This document shows, in pieces, positions 43,012 to 52,219 of a stretch of 61,871 nt of DNA. The translations under genes were made by a program, and so were the position numbers. The stretch is taken from NCBI GenBank assembly GCA_019358975.1, contig JAHHIL010000028.1, positions 1 to 61,871 on the forward strand, in the 5' to 3' direction. Numbering within the stretch: the stretch's first letter is position 1; each line of letters starts with the position of its first letter. Below the pieces are notes generated by a model. It saw only the letters and a list, made by a program, of their open reading frames with translations. It was not told where the DNA came from and ran no database searches. The stretch comes from Trichocoleus desertorum ATA4-8-CV12 (lineage in GTDB: Bacteria; Cyanobacteriota; Cyanobacteriia; FACHB-46).

Positions 43012-44680
43012 GGCTGGCAACTTCAAATGAATGGTGGATGAAAACTTGTAGGGCTTGACCGGCGGGAACCACCCACAGAGCGGGTCGGTTCACAATCTCT
43101 TGCATCTCCTGCTGATGCCGCTGTTGCACTTGTTGTGCGAGAGAACCAAACGCCCCCTGTAAGATGCCACCGACGATATTGGCATCTCCATTGTGGATAG
43201 ACGTAGAGGAAAGATAAGGGGAAGTGGTGGTGCTTTCAGAATGAGGGCGATTCAGCAATTGCCCAACTTGTCCTAATGCGCCATAGAGAGCTCTGTTTCG
43301 ATCCAGGCGCGCCAGTTCCCGATGCCCCGACTTTTCTCGTTCTGCAAGAATGGGTTTTCCCTGTTCCCGGGTGATGAGAATGGCGTCAGGCGGTAAACTG
43401 ACTACCTCTCCACCGTGGGGGGTGGGGAGGACGGCATGGGTGGCAGTCAGCTGCACGAGGCCACTTTGGGAAATCGAATTGACCTGGGCAATGAGTTGAG
43501 TGTCTCTGGGTAGCGCGATCGTGCCATTGCCTGTGGCAACCGCATCATTTAAGCGAATGGAGAAGCGTTGCGGTTGCTCTTCAGCTGCCAAATCTTCGGC
43601 CCAGAAAATGGGGGTTTGGAGAGTGGCGCTCGCCATTGCTCCTGGGAGAACTGGGTCAAAATCACTGGGGTGACCCGATAGGATGGCAGTGACATCAGCT
43701 TGGTAACGAGAATCGTCCCAAGCGCTCGCAAATTCTACCGCTGGGGTTCCAGGTTGACTAACCACGGACACCACCGCTTGCGGATGACGCTTCGGGAACT
43801 CGACTGACGCTGCCGTTTCATCGGATACATCACGAGACGAAGCACTCGGCATTTGTCCATAGCTACCCGCTACCAGCGCTTGTTGCCATGCCGTTTGGGG
43901 ATCTACCGCTGGGGCTGGGGAATCAACGCTTGAGACGACAGGAGACGTGGCAAAAGCACGGACTGGAGATGAAGTCGGAGCAATGGAGGGTGGCATCCGG
44001 ACTGGAGTGTAAGGGACGCTGCTGTAATTAGCAGTCGTAATCGTTCGAGTTGGGCTAACAGGCGTTGGAGTTTGCGTTCTGGAAGTTGAGGGAGATGGAT
44101 AGGCCTGCGCTTTGGGTGTGGGTCCATTACGGATCTGAGCTTGGTGATTTAACGTCTGAGCCTGACTTCCTAAAGCATTGATGGTTTTGAGATTACCGAT
44201 TTGCTCTTGTGCTGGGTCCACGGATGTCTTGTCTGCTGTTGGTGGAAGTTGAGTCGGTTCTGGCTGTTTAACAACCGGCTTGATATTCTGCACGCTCCAG
44301 AGAAATAAGCCTAGACCAGCGACCCCCACCCCGATGATGGAGGCTACAAATCCACCCTTGGCCCAAGGATTGGTCCAGAGGGTTGGCTTCGTTGCAGCTT
44401 GTTCTTCTTCAGATTCGAGTAAATCTTCTGGGTCCAGCAAATCCGTTTTGAGTGTTGCGGGTTGGGGGACTTGCTCCTCAACCTCATCCGAGAAAAGTTC
44501 ATCGACCGGCTCCTCGCTATTGGGAGCGATCGCGTCTATTCGTTCGGGGGGCTGAGTCAGGGGTGTGGATGGATGTCTACCTGGGGGAGGGTCTGGCTTA
44601 AACCCAGTCAGTGCTGCCAGCATTTCCCATTCCCCAGCCGGTAACTCGACATGAGATAAGGGATCATTGTCTTCAAACAT
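42842..44680 (-). CDS. VirB10/TraB/TrbI-like T4SS scaffold protein
   Basis: 612 residues. An acidic cytosolic N-terminus is followed by one membrane helix near 112-133 (GGFVASIIGVGVAGLGLFLW) and a long proline-rich periplasmic linker (TPTPVSPTRTITTANYSSVP). The TrbI-type beta-barrel region carries FSIRLNDAVATGNGTIALPRDTQ and GGEVVSLPPDA, then VVPAGQALQVFI near the end. It spans both membranes and energises the channel in known systems. The last 60 residues (THLCSACDRHPP onward) overlap the next gene in another frame and look unlike the family, so the natural stop seems to have been lost. Confidence 0.82.
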   Translation of the reverse strand: MFEDNDPLSHVELPAGEWEMLAALTGFKPDPPPGRHPSTPLTQPPERIDAIAPNSEEPVDELFSDEVEEQVPQPATLKTDLLDPEDLLESEEEQAATKPTLWTNPWAKGGFVASIIGVGVAGLGLFLWSVQNIKPVVKQPEPTQLPPTADKTSVDPAQEQIGNLKTINALGSQAQTLNHQAQIRNGPTPKAQAYPSPSTSRTQTPTPVSPTRTITTANYSSVPYTPVRMPPSIAPTSSPVRAFATSPVVSSVDSPAPAVDPQTAWQQALVAGSYGQMPSASSRDVSDETAASVEFPKRHPQAVVSVVSQPGTPAVEFASAWDDSRYQADVTAILSGHPSDFDPVLPGAMASATLQTPIFWAEDLAAEEQPQRFSIRLNDAVATGNGTIALPRDTQLIAQVNSISQSGLVQLTATHAVLPTPHGGEVVSLPPDAILITREQGKPILAEREKSGHRELARLDRNRALYGALGQVGQLLNRPHSESTTTSPYLSSTSIHNGDANIVGGILQGAFGSLAQQVQQRHQQEMQEIVNRPALWVVPAGQALQVFIHHSFEVASHENSTHLCSACDRHPPIGSAERDRHTDDSLHSSDAGPRIEWQRSPDQRLARIGDEY

Positions 44681-44691
44681 GGCGATAGTTC

Positions 44692-45468
44692 TTAGGGATT
44701 GAGGGTTTGAATATCGAGATCTCGCATCTCCCGAATCTGTAAGCCACTTTGCTTCAGGCGATAGACAGCTTGCTGGATGGGAGTGGAATGATCCGGAAGG
44801 GGATCTGAGGTGGGTTCGATCGCTGCGACAAATACGGACTTATTGAAGGGAACGGTTAACCCTTGAGGGTGGGTGCCATCAAAGATCAAGAGGTTAGCTA
44901 CTACATCCACCTGCCAGGTATCGTCGTCCAGCGGTTTGGGCTGAGAGACGGACTCAAAGCTCAACACACTTTGGGCGCTCCCAGTAAAGACTTCTGAGGG
45001 CGTCAGGGTGGCGACGGCTGCGAGAAATTTGCTGCGAAAGTCTTCTTGAAACGCAAAAGAGGCTTGCCAACTCGAGGTCGTTACTTTTCCACCGCCACTG
45101 CCTAAAGAAACGCCTGGATCAGACATTTGTCGAGTGGTCGGTGAAATCAGCCTGCCTGTGGTTGCGGGGTCAGCGGGTACGGTTGCGACCTTGGTGTTCC
45201 AGGTGAACATGAGGGCCAAACTGTCTTTGACAAAGCGATGGACGGTTTCAGGCGTTCGCTGTAAATGATCGACTGGCTCCATTGAGACAGAGCGCCCATC
45301 TACCATTTGCACCATTGCTGGAGTTGGTTTGTGTGCCAGATGGGTTACCCGGACGGTGTTGATAATTCCCAGCAAGAGAACCAGTCCTTGAATGCCCAGC
45401 GTCCCGAGGGCAAACAGGGGCAGAATATCTGAAGAATCAAAGCGTCGTTTGGGTTTTAGGAGTTGCAT
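44692..45468 (-). CDS. VirB8/TraE-like T4SS inner-membrane protein
   Basis: 258 residues: short cytosolic start MQLLKPKRRFDSSD, one membrane helix (ILPLFALGTLGIQGLVLLLGI), then a periplasmic domain with VHRFVKDSLALMFTWN and DDDTWQVDVVANLLIFDG, consistent with the TraE/VirB8 NTF2-like fold. It lies immediately after the VirB6-like gene and before VirB10, the normal order. Sequence similarity is weak; the call leans on topology and position. Confidence 0.7.
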   Translation of the reverse strand: MQLLKPKRRFDSSDILPLFALGTLGIQGLVLLLGIINTVRVTHLAHKPTPAMVQMVDGRSVSMEPVDHLQRTPETVHRFVKDSLALMFTWNTKVATVPADPATTGRLISPTTRQMSDPGVSLGSGGGKVTTSSWQASFAFQEDFRSKFLAAVATLTPSEVFTGSAQSVLSFESVSQPKPLDDDTWQVDVVANLLIFDGTHPQGLTVPFNKSVFVAAIEPTSDPLPDHSTPIQQAVYRLKQSGLQIREMRDLDIQTLNP

Positions 45469-45486
45469 GAGATCGGTGCTCCAAGA

Positions 45487-46623
45487 TTACTGGTGATATG
45501 CCAGGTCATTTTCATTCAGGCTGACGTTGGGGGTATAACCCGTTAAAATCGCCGCTGCTCCTGTGGCCCCGGAGGAGATGACATTGAAAGTTGTCATGCC
45601 ACCCCCAGCGGCTAAGGCAAGCGCTAATGCGGGAGCGAGCACACCCAGAATGATCAGAAATCCGGTGGTATCGGTGACTTCAGCGTTGACGACGACCCAG
45701 GCCGCGAGACCCACAATGATGTTGTAGGAAACCTGAGCGAGTCCCAGTGAGAAAAATCCGGTCAGCCAGGCCAAAAAAGGTTTGTACTCCAAGGCCAGCG
45801 AGCCTGCAACCGCAATCGGTCCCATGAGGGCGTTGAGCAGCAAGGCAAGTTCCAGAATATTGGTGAATGCCCAACCAAAGCCTAGGAGCAATCCTGACGC
45901 TAAATCTTGAAAGATCGATCCGGCAAATCCTGCTAACCCCGCAAAGAGAGGGTTGGCTCCCTCACTCAACACGCCAACCCCAGTGGCTGGTTGTTGATTG
46001 GCGGCGGTTAACCCCCGTTCGATCGCTTGTTGAATCTGACCCAATCCGCCCGGTAACTGGATGTGTTGGATGGGTTGAGCCTTGATGGTCTTCTGGACTT
46101 GCTCATGGGCTTGCTGGAGACAGGCTGCTTGTTTATCTGCGACCAACCCGTAACACTGGCTCACCTGAGTTCGCAGCTCTGCGGCTAAGGCATTTCCCAG
46201 AACGGTGGATTGCAAGGCGTCCTCGAGTTTGACTTCCAGAAACTCCAATTGCAACACTTGATGAGCTTGCGTGTGAATTACATTGCGAATGGCAAGGGTA
46301 CTGCGTCCTAGAATCGCTCCGTGATTGGCGAGAAGCACCGCGATCGCCAGGGGCAGAATTAGGCTTTGCATCGCCGATGTCCAATCTTCTTGATCGACTA
46401 AGCGCCGCATGAATTGCAGCATAAAAAAGACTAGAGCACCCGCTGCAATGAAGCCCGCCAGATTGACGATGCCGTAATAAAGTTGGCTGTGAAAGAGACC
46501 GACCCACTGTTTGTTCCAAGCTTCACCGATTTGTTGGGTGGTCTCCATGCCGCTTGCGAGCAAATCGCTGGCCCCTTCCACGGCCAGGAGCGGGAACGTC
46601 AGGGGGGAGAGAGCAGAATTCAT
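45487..46623 (-). CDS. VirB6/TrbL-like polytopic membrane protein
   Basis: 378 residues with about six membrane helices. Two lie near the start (YYGIVNLAGFIAAGALVFFMLQF, LILPLAIAVLLANHGAIL). After a loop with two cysteines (VSQCYGLVADKQAACLQQ) four follow (LLLGFGWAFTNILELALLLN, the AVAGSLALE region, and IIVGLAAWVVVN, FLIILGVLAPALALALAAGG). The topology and place between VirB5 and VirB8 fit the VirB6/TrbL channel component. It has its own copy of the 54-bp upstream element 43 bp before its start. Confidence 0.75.
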   Translation of the reverse strand: MNSALSPLTFPLLAVEGASDLLASGMETTQQIGEAWNKQWVGLFHSQLYYGIVNLAGFIAAGALVFFMLQFMRRLVDQEDWTSAMQSLILPLAIAVLLANHGAILGRSTLAIRNVIHTQAHQVLQLEFLEVKLEDALQSTVLGNALAAELRTQVSQCYGLVADKQAACLQQAHEQVQKTIKAQPIQHIQLPGGLGQIQQAIERGLTAANQQPATGVGVLSEGANPLFAGLAGFAGSIFQDLASGLLLGFGWAFTNILELALLLNALMGPIAVAGSLALEYKPFLAWLTGFFSLGLAQVSYNIIVGLAAWVVVNAEVTDTTGFLIILGVLAPALALALAAGGGMTTFNVISSGATGAAAILTGYTPNVSLNENDLAYHQ

Positions 46624-46666
46624 AAGTAGTAATTGAATTCAGGAATGGTCTAACCCTAAAACCTGT

Positions 46667-46720
46667 ATGTGTTAGCCGTATGGCAATGAAGGGATCGAGA
46701 GATGGAATTGCGATGTCAAA
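46667..46720 (-). promoter_or_regulatory. 54-bp plasmid upstream element, copy 2 (VirB6-like gene)
   Basis: On the minus strand TTGACATCGCAATTCCATCT, 17 bases, CATACGGCTAACACAT. It fills the gap between the VirB5-like stop (46722) and the VirB6-like start (46623), so the T4SS operon may have an internal promoter here. Confidence 0.75.
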
Positions 46721-46721
46721 G

Positions 46722-47864
46722 CTATTTTGTTTGCCCTGGCAGGTAGAAGTTTGCGGCACTGTTGAGGACGTAGAGAGCGGCCCCCATGCGTTCTGCGTGG
46801 TGCATCCGGTTCGCTTCATCCGCCGCTTCTGAGATGTTAGTGTTGACGACGCTATCGGCGGCCATCTGCTGGCGAACGCCCATCAACTGCGCGTAGCTTC
46901 CAGCGCTCAGAGAAGATTGAGCCGCCGTCATAGCAGTCAAATCTTTCATGACATCTTGGGTCACATCTTTGGTTTGAGCGGCGGCAGCAGTTTGCTGAAT
47001 GGATTGCAATGCCTGAGAAGCTGCCTGGGTATCCGCTGCCATCTGCTGTTGTCCTGCCGTCCCAATCACGGTTTGGGCCATTCCGCGACTGGCTAGGCGA
47101 TCGCTTTCGGACTTCACTGAATAGGCAATCGCTTGAGGATTGGTATTGAAGCGATCGCTCTTCTGCAAGCGAGGATGATTGGGTTGCCGTGCCATCTGGT
47201 CGATGGCTGCATGGGTAGCTTGAATATCGGGTAGACCCAACGCGCCAACCTGAGGCGTGATTCCAGAGTCTCCAGGCGCTTTCGGAATTTGCCCCACTGG
47301 GTTGTTGAGTGAGATATCGAGTCCTGGCTCTCCACTTCCGTGACTTCCACTGTTTCCATTCCCAGAACTGCCGCCTAATAAGTCATTCAAGATGTTCTGG
47401 AGAAAGGTCGTGAAGGAGCGTAGGAGGGATTGGAAAGGGTTGAGCAGGGTTGCTGTTCTTCCAGGACTGCCGCCAAAAATGCTGCCGATTTTGTCCTCAA
47501 TGGGTCCTAGAACTTCATCGATCGCACCTCCAACAGCTTGGTGGAGAGTGTTTTCGACCTGATTAACGGCACCAGTAATCGTTTGATTAATCGTATGCTC
47601 AACCTGATTGACTGTCCCGTTAATCGTGTTTTGAACTTGGTTAATGGGGCTGAGTACCTGGTTCGTGACATTCGTAACCGTTTGACTCAGGGTGTGGTTG
47701 AGCTCCTCCAGCGGGCCTGCTTTGGCATAGGGTGCAGCCAGGGTTAAGACAAACCCTAGACCAGTGAGTATCATCGCCGTGCGCTGAAAACTCAACTGGG
47801 AGAATTGAGAGCTGGGCTCTTTTGTGGGTGCTTCGGTATCTTCACCCTCTGAATTAAGCAGCAT
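46722..47864 (-). CDS. VirB5/TrbJ-like exported coiled-coil protein
   Basis: 380 residues. A membrane/signal segment near 30-48 (MILTGLGFVLTLAAPYAKAG) is followed by an 11-residue-like repeat (INQVQNTINGTVNQVEHTIN, QTITGAVNQVENTLHQ) spanning about 60-115. A glycine/serine-rich linker then leads to a C-terminal helical part (TKDVTQDVMKDLTAMTAAQSSL). VirB5/TrbJ proteins are exported helical pilus-tip or channel parts, which fits position and shape, although I see no diagnostic motif. It overlaps the VirB4 stop by 11 bp. Confidence 0.65.
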   Translation of the reverse strand: MLLNSEGEDTEAPTKEPSSQFSQLSFQRTAMILTGLGFVLTLAAPYAKAGPLEELNHTLSQTVTNVTNQVLSPINQVQNTINGTVNQVEHTINQTITGAVNQVENTLHQAVGGAIDEVLGPIEDKIGSIFGGSPGRTATLLNPFQSLLRSFTTFLQNILNDLLGGSSGNGNSGSHGSGEPGLDISLNNPVGQIPKAPGDSGITPQVGALGLPDIQATHAAIDQMARQPNHPRLQKSDRFNTNPQAIAYSVKSESDRLASRGMAQTVIGTAGQQQMAADTQAASQALQSIQQTAAAAQTKDVTQDVMKDLTAMTAAQSSLSAGSYAQLMGVRQQMAADSVVNTNISEAADEANRMHHAERMGAALYVLNSAANFYLPGQTK

Positions 47865-50682
47865 GAATAAACTCCTTCTTTTCTAAAGTGGACGAGGAAA
47901 TCGCTGGAGCGATCGTTTCGAGGGAGGCTCCATTGCGAATGGCGCTCACGTATTGCTCGGCAAACTTGGCCATGCCCAAAAGTTTCTGGGCTGGGTATTG
48001 AGCTAAGACGCGAGAGCGAGCGGCTTGCTCATCGGGGTTGTTGGCAACCGTGGCAATTTGGATGGGGCTCGGGTAATAGCGGCAGTAGGTGTAGGTGCCA
48101 TCAATATCGAGCAGCCAGTTGGAGTACAGCTCAGAGCGCCGGGGAAAGAAATGTTCCCCCGCGTTACGTGCAATGATGCCTCGCTCATAGTTGAGGTGTC
48201 TCACAAAGGACTCGATCGCCAGGGGTTGAATCCGCCCAATCAGACGAGCGTTCATGTTCTGCATGATTTGTTGCCCTGCCACCGAGTTCATGATGGTGTC
48301 GGGGTCTTGGGCTGAGAGGAACACCCGAATCCCAGATTTTGCCCCGTTGGCGCAGAGCCGTCCGATTAAGCGAGCGATCGTGTTGAAGGCGAACAGAATG
48401 GGTGATTCATCAATGAAGAAGATCGACTTTGGACTTTCCAATGCCCGTCTTAGCGCAGCAGAGTAGGCAGACAGCGAGAGCACTGCGGCTTCGTTCTCGT
48501 TGCTGAGGTTTCGCAAGGCAAAGACCAACAGTTGAGCATTGGTGGGAAAAGAGGAGGGATGTCCGATCGCCTTACCAATCCGCGAGGAATTGAGCCAGTA
48601 ATCGAGTTGCAGCATCATCTGCGTCTGGGCACTGCGAATTGAGCCGATGTCATCCTCTATCCCTAGTTTTTCAAGGGTGCAGAAGCTCATGAAGTCAAAC
48701 AGCGTGGGCATCTGCTTCCAGGGGATCGAACCGAATCCCGCCTCATGCGCTGCTGCGTATCGTTCGGTAATTCCGGGGTCACTGAAGAAGTTAGTCAGTG
48801 CTCTTCCAATGAGCGATCGCACCGTTTGCTCCAGCAAGGGATCTTGTTGGGCCGAGGGCAGCACCATTGTGACCAGCGCCCCTTCGAGAAATGCTTTGTA
48901 GTCATCAAAGCGTTCTAAGCGTTTTTCTTCACTGAGGTTGAGATGGCGCAGGTCAGGCAACTCCATCAGGTTGTTGCTCTCTTTGCCGATGTCGAAGTAA
49001 GCGGCTTGAGGTTTGAGAAATTCAGCGTAGTCAGAAAACGTTGAGGTGCCATCCGGTTTGGGATAGTCTAGGGCGACCACGGGATAGCCTTCGACCAGAA
49101 AACGGCTGAGTGCACCGGAGAGAAGGACCGATTTGCCAGAGCGGGTGGTGCCGTAGCAGGCGATGTTGCGGTGCTCGTGGATGAAGTCAACCCGCACCGG
49201 ACTGCCACCTTCATCGGCAATGAGTTCTAACCCAGAGCGATCGCCTGGTTTGGTCATCGTCAGAGACATCAGCCCCGGGGCTTCGTGGGAGAGATAGGTC
49301 ATTTGCCGTTTGAAGGGGGCCCCCAAGAGCTTTTCCCAAGAGCAAGGTAGCGTTTGCAGCCAGATCTGCCAGGTGAGTTCTGTTTCCCGCACTACTTTAG
49401 CGGGAAGCTGGAAGCATTCAGAGAGCAGAGTGCAAGCTTCGTTCAACTGGGTTGGTGTGTCTCGATGGACGAGAAATACGGTTGCCACCTGAATCGGCAT
49501 GGCTCCCTCATAAAGCTTGGCTTGAGCTTGCACTGAGCGTTGAGTCTTGATGTAGGCTGCCACATCAATGCTGGATTTGCGCTCTGCCAGTTGAGCGGCC
49601 ACGTTATTTTGCTTGATTAGGCGTTGCATGTTTACCTTGACCAGGCTGGCATTGGTGCTGGCTACCTGACAGAACACTTCTGTGTCAAATACCTGGGGAC
49701 GACAAAGCACGTTCCACAAGAAACGTAGTTGTTCTTGCACACTTAAAAAGCCACCCGGTTTCGCTGTAAAGGTCAATACCCCCACATACTTGCCCTTGAT
49801 CTTCATCCATCGCCGATCCGCTTTGGGCACTGTGGTATGCCCCTGTTCTCCCTGAATCAACATTGTGGCTGGATGTACGTCACTCGCCACAATTTCAGAG
49901 AGCCCCTGGGGATTGAAGAGCAGGTATTGGGGCACGTCGGGGGCAGGCGATAGGTTAAATCGGGTCCAGATCTGCTGCCACAATTGCTGAACATCCATCG
50001 GTTTGACATCTAAGCCCATTTTGATGTTGAGCAGTTGCTCCCAGCGTAAATAGCCTTCCGTCAAGACCCGTTGCAGGGTATCTTCCAGGCGTTGTTCGGC
50101 GACCTCATCTCCCTTGCCTTTGAACACCTCCCAGCACTCCACAACTTTTGCGAGGGACTTCTCAATCCAATCGGCATCACTGGAGGTTTTCTGGTTCGGT
50201 TCAATGGTATAGGTGGCGTAGAGATGCAACTGCTTGGGTTTACGAATCCCTGCCGTTTTCAGCTCCTGTGCCCGAGTCTTTTCGCTCATCAAGAGCAGAC
50301 GCAATTCTGGAGAAGGAGCTTTCGCTAGCAGTTGATCGAGTTCTGCTTGGCGATCGCAGTCCTCACGAAACGATTGCAGGTGCAGTGTGAGATGACCGCT
50401 CGCAGGCAGTTCTTTGAGGGCAGATTCCAGTTTGTTCAAAGTAGGTTTGATTTGCTCCGAGCGCAGGGTATCGTGGATACCACTGCTGGCAAAGCCAAAG
50501 ACAAACTGGTAGCGGTTTTTGCTTTTTTGCAGAATCGCAGTGCCAACACTTCGTCCCTTCAACTCCAATTGAGCGAAGCCAGCGAGGGCATTGAAGTCTT
50601 CAAAGGCCGATTGAGTCACCGTCTTTTTCTGCTGTCCCCGCTCTAGCAGGGTGACTCGCTTTTTACCTAATTTTGGTTTCAT
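47854..50682 (-). CDS. VirB4/TraC-family conjugation ATPase
   Basis: 942 residues from the ATG at 50682, whose ATGA overlaps the upstream stop; an upstream in-frame ATG (50808) would overlap that gene by 130 bp and is less likely. Walker A ACYGTTRSGKSVLL lies near residue 509, Walker B SIFFIDESPILF near 754, and the following FLSAQDPDTIMNS sensor-like segment near 790. NLMELPDLRHLNL and DPLLEQTVRSLIGRAL are typical of VirB4-type motor domains. The long N-terminal half is the less conserved dimerisation part. It powers pilus assembly and substrate transfer. Confidence 0.88.
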   Translation of the reverse strand: MKPKLGKKRVTLLERGQQKKTVTQSAFEDFNALAGFAQLELKGRSVGTAILQKSKNRYQFVFGFASSGIHDTLRSEQIKPTLNKLESALKELPASGHLTLHLQSFREDCDRQAELDQLLAKAPSPELRLLLMSEKTRAQELKTAGIRKPKQLHLYATYTIEPNQKTSSDADWIEKSLAKVVECWEVFKGKGDEVAEQRLEDTLQRVLTEGYLRWEQLLNIKMGLDVKPMDVQQLWQQIWTRFNLSPAPDVPQYLLFNPQGLSEIVASDVHPATMLIQGEQGHTTVPKADRRWMKIKGKYVGVLTFTAKPGGFLSVQEQLRFLWNVLCRPQVFDTEVFCQVASTNASLVKVNMQRLIKQNNVAAQLAERKSSIDVAAYIKTQRSVQAQAKLYEGAMPIQVATVFLVHRDTPTQLNEACTLLSECFQLPAKVVRETELTWQIWLQTLPCSWEKLLGAPFKRQMTYLSHEAPGLMSLTMTKPGDRSGLELIADEGGSPVRVDFIHEHRNIACYGTTRSGKSVLLSGALSRFLVEGYPVVALDYPKPDGTSTFSDYAEFLKPQAAYFDIGKESNNLMELPDLRHLNLSEEKRLERFDDYKAFLEGALVTMVLPSAQQDPLLEQTVRSLIGRALTNFFSDPGITERYAAAHEAGFGSIPWKQMPTLFDFMSFCTLEKLGIEDDIGSIRSAQTQMMLQLDYWLNSSRIGKAIGHPSSFPTNAQLLVFALRNLSNENEAAVLSLSAYSAALRRALESPKSIFFIDESPILFAFNTIARLIGRLCANGAKSGIRVFLSAQDPDTIMNSVAGQQIMQNMNARLIGRIQPLAIESFVRHLNYERGIIARNAGEHFFPRRSELYSNWLLDIDGTYTYCRYYPSPIQIATVANNPDEQAARSRVLAQYPAQKLLGMAKFAEQYVSAIRNGASLETIAPAISSSTLEKKEFIHAA

Positions 50683-51032
50683 GATTTTCTCCGCTTGCGG
50701 CTGGGTTTGCGACTCCGTTTCGTCGCCCGTTTTGCTAGCAGGCTGATGTAGGGTTGGTTGCCCAACGTCCAGCGCGGCACCCCCTGAAACTTGCTCAAAA
50801 ATCGCCAACTTTCATCCCCCGTTAAGGCCCACCAGGTTCCCATCCCCCAAGCCGCGATCAAGCAAGTTGCAATCCAGGGCAAGCCCAAAAGTCCCTGACA
50901 GATGAGGTAAGAGACGACAATAATGCCAATCCAGGCCACCACCTGCTCGCCCGGGATGGGTCCTAAGCGAGGTTTGGCATTGAGGATTTGATTGACTGGC
51001 ACAAATTCATCTTGGTTCGGTTCAGTCGCCAT
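50679..51032 (-). CDS. VirB3/TraL-like small membrane protein
   Basis: 117 residues from the ATG at 51032 (MATEPNQDEFVPVNQ). There are two adjacent membrane helices (VVAWIGIIVVSYLICQGLLG, LPWIATCLIAAWGMGTWWAL) followed by a very basic tail (KRATKRSRKPSRKRRKS). Two helices near the N-terminus, and a gene directly upstream of virB4 with an ATGA overlap, are the hallmarks of VirB3/TraL. The ATG at 51101 is possible but has no better ribosome site. Confidence 0.72.
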   Translation of the reverse strand: MATEPNQDEFVPVNQILNAKPRLGPIPGEQVVAWIGIIVVSYLICQGLLGLPWIATCLIAAWGMGTWWALTGDESWRFLSKFQGVPRWTLGNQPYISLLAKRATKRSRKPSRKRRKS

Positions 51033-51145
51033 AGCTGGTTCGTAAGAGAAAGAATGGTAACGGCGATCTCGCTTGAAGTAGACTTCAGAAGGGACGTTCA
51101 ATCACCGTTACTTGGGGCATCAAAGAGCTGAAACAGTGAAGGTGA

Positions 51146-51859
51146 TTAGCTCGTGATGAGTGTGGTTAGCGCGTCCCCCATGACAATGCAAAGCACCACA
51201 ATGAGTGGAATGCGAGCGGCGGTTGTCCAATCTTCATCGTTGCGGAACGCATTGATGACGCGGATCAAGGCAATGCCAATGTAAATGCAGAAAATGACTC
51301 GCAAGGTTCCAAAGATCAGGGGGATAAAGGTGTCCACGCCTTGAGCACCGTTGATCGCAAACAGCTGTTGCACGTATTGTTCAGCGGTGTTAAAAAATAA
51401 GGCTTGACTGGGGGCTGTGGCAGAGAACCAGGCACCACTGGCAAAGCACGTGGAGAGCCAAGGTAGCTTGTGCTCAGGAATGCCTGTCTTTGCGAGTAGC
51501 CTGCTCCAGAGCTTCTGGCAAAGGGGACTAGACCGGATGATGCCTTTGACAATCCGCAGGGTTAAAGCTGCGATCGTTGCACCGAGTATAAATAGAGGTG
51601 CGTGGAGAATCAGGTTCAGTCCCAGGATGGCACCAGAAACGAGCCAGGGAGCTAACTTGCGTAACTGAGTGCGAACCTCTTTGGACCAGAATCGAGATAT
51701 TATCGCCCGCAAACCTATTCTCGACGTGGCAGGTGGAGTTACTTCGAGCAGGGATGCTGCATCAGGAGCAAGCGGCAGCGACAGAGATAATTTAAGGGGA
51801 CAAGGTGCTTCAGCAGACTCTGGACTGAGTTCACGTTCCTGCAAGATTGGGTTAGACAT
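51146..51859 (-). CDS. VirB2/TraA-like pilin precursor (long form)
   Basis: 237 residues from the ATG at 51859 (MSNPILQERELSPESAE). A charged leader of about 80 residues precedes several hydrophobic segments (LVSGAILGLNLILHAPLFIL). After an alanine-rich ATAPSQA junction, near residue 155, the last 80 residues form two helices joined by a basic loop (IFGTLRVIFCIYIGIALIRV-INAFRNDEDW-IPLIVVLCIVMGDALTTL), the VirB2/TrbC hairpin shape. It heads the T4SS operon, as pilin genes do. The long leader is unusual. Confidence 0.6.
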   Translation of the reverse strand: MSNPILQERELSPESAEAPCPLKLSLSLPLAPDAASLLEVTPPATSRIGLRAIISRFWSKEVRTQLRKLAPWLVSGAILGLNLILHAPLFILGATIAALTLRIVKGIIRSSPLCQKLWSRLLAKTGIPEHKLPWLSTCFASGAWFSATAPSQALFFNTAEQYVQQLFAINGAQGVDTFIPLIFGTLRVIFCIYIGIALIRVINAFRNDEDWTTAARIPLIVVLCIVMGDALTTLITS

Positions 51860-51929
51860 AATTTCTCTCTGGGTAATCAGTATTGAGTGAGGGAATAACT
51901 TCGCAACTGACTTGAAGCCTAAGGCTCTC

Positions 51930-51983
51930 ATGTGTCAGAGATATGTACACAGATAGAAATCGAGATGGAATTGGGATGTCAAA
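51930..51983 (-). promoter_or_regulatory. 54-bp plasmid upstream element, copy 3 (T4SS operon)
   Basis: On the minus strand TTGACATCCCAATTCCATCT, 17 bases, CATATCTCTGACACAT; inner end 70 bp before the pilin-like start. TTTCTA lies 17 bases after the TTGACA and could serve as a -10. Confidence 0.75.
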
Positions 51984-52007
51984 TCGCTTTTTCTCAAGTT
52001 GGGTTAT

Positions 52008-52036
52008 GCCCCCTTCAAATTGGGGCTTTTTTCTTT
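52008..52036 (+). terminator. Rho-independent terminator without an upstream plus-strand gene
   Basis: GCCCC-9 nt-GGGGC followed by TTTTTTCTTT. On the plus strand nothing coding lies before it, so it may end a small or antisense RNA running over the T4SS promoter, or insulate the two-component genes. Confidence 0.6.
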
Positions 52037-52219
52037 CACTTGCTAGCAGAAATGGCTAATTTTCGGCACAATAGATAAGGATGTTACAGAAGCGGGCAGT
52101 TGGGGCGCGAAATAGCTGCTCGATTTTCCTCAATTCCGGCTGTCATCTACCTTGAGGAAGCCCTCAAAACATGATCGAATTTGTGGATTTCTGTTAAATA
52201 ACCTTTACTAGCACAAGAC

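Noticed and set aside
50683-50808. Longer N-terminus for the VirB4 protein
   Set aside because: It would overlap the VirB3-like gene by about 130 bp; the ATG at 50682 overlaps its stop as ATGA, the usual coupling.
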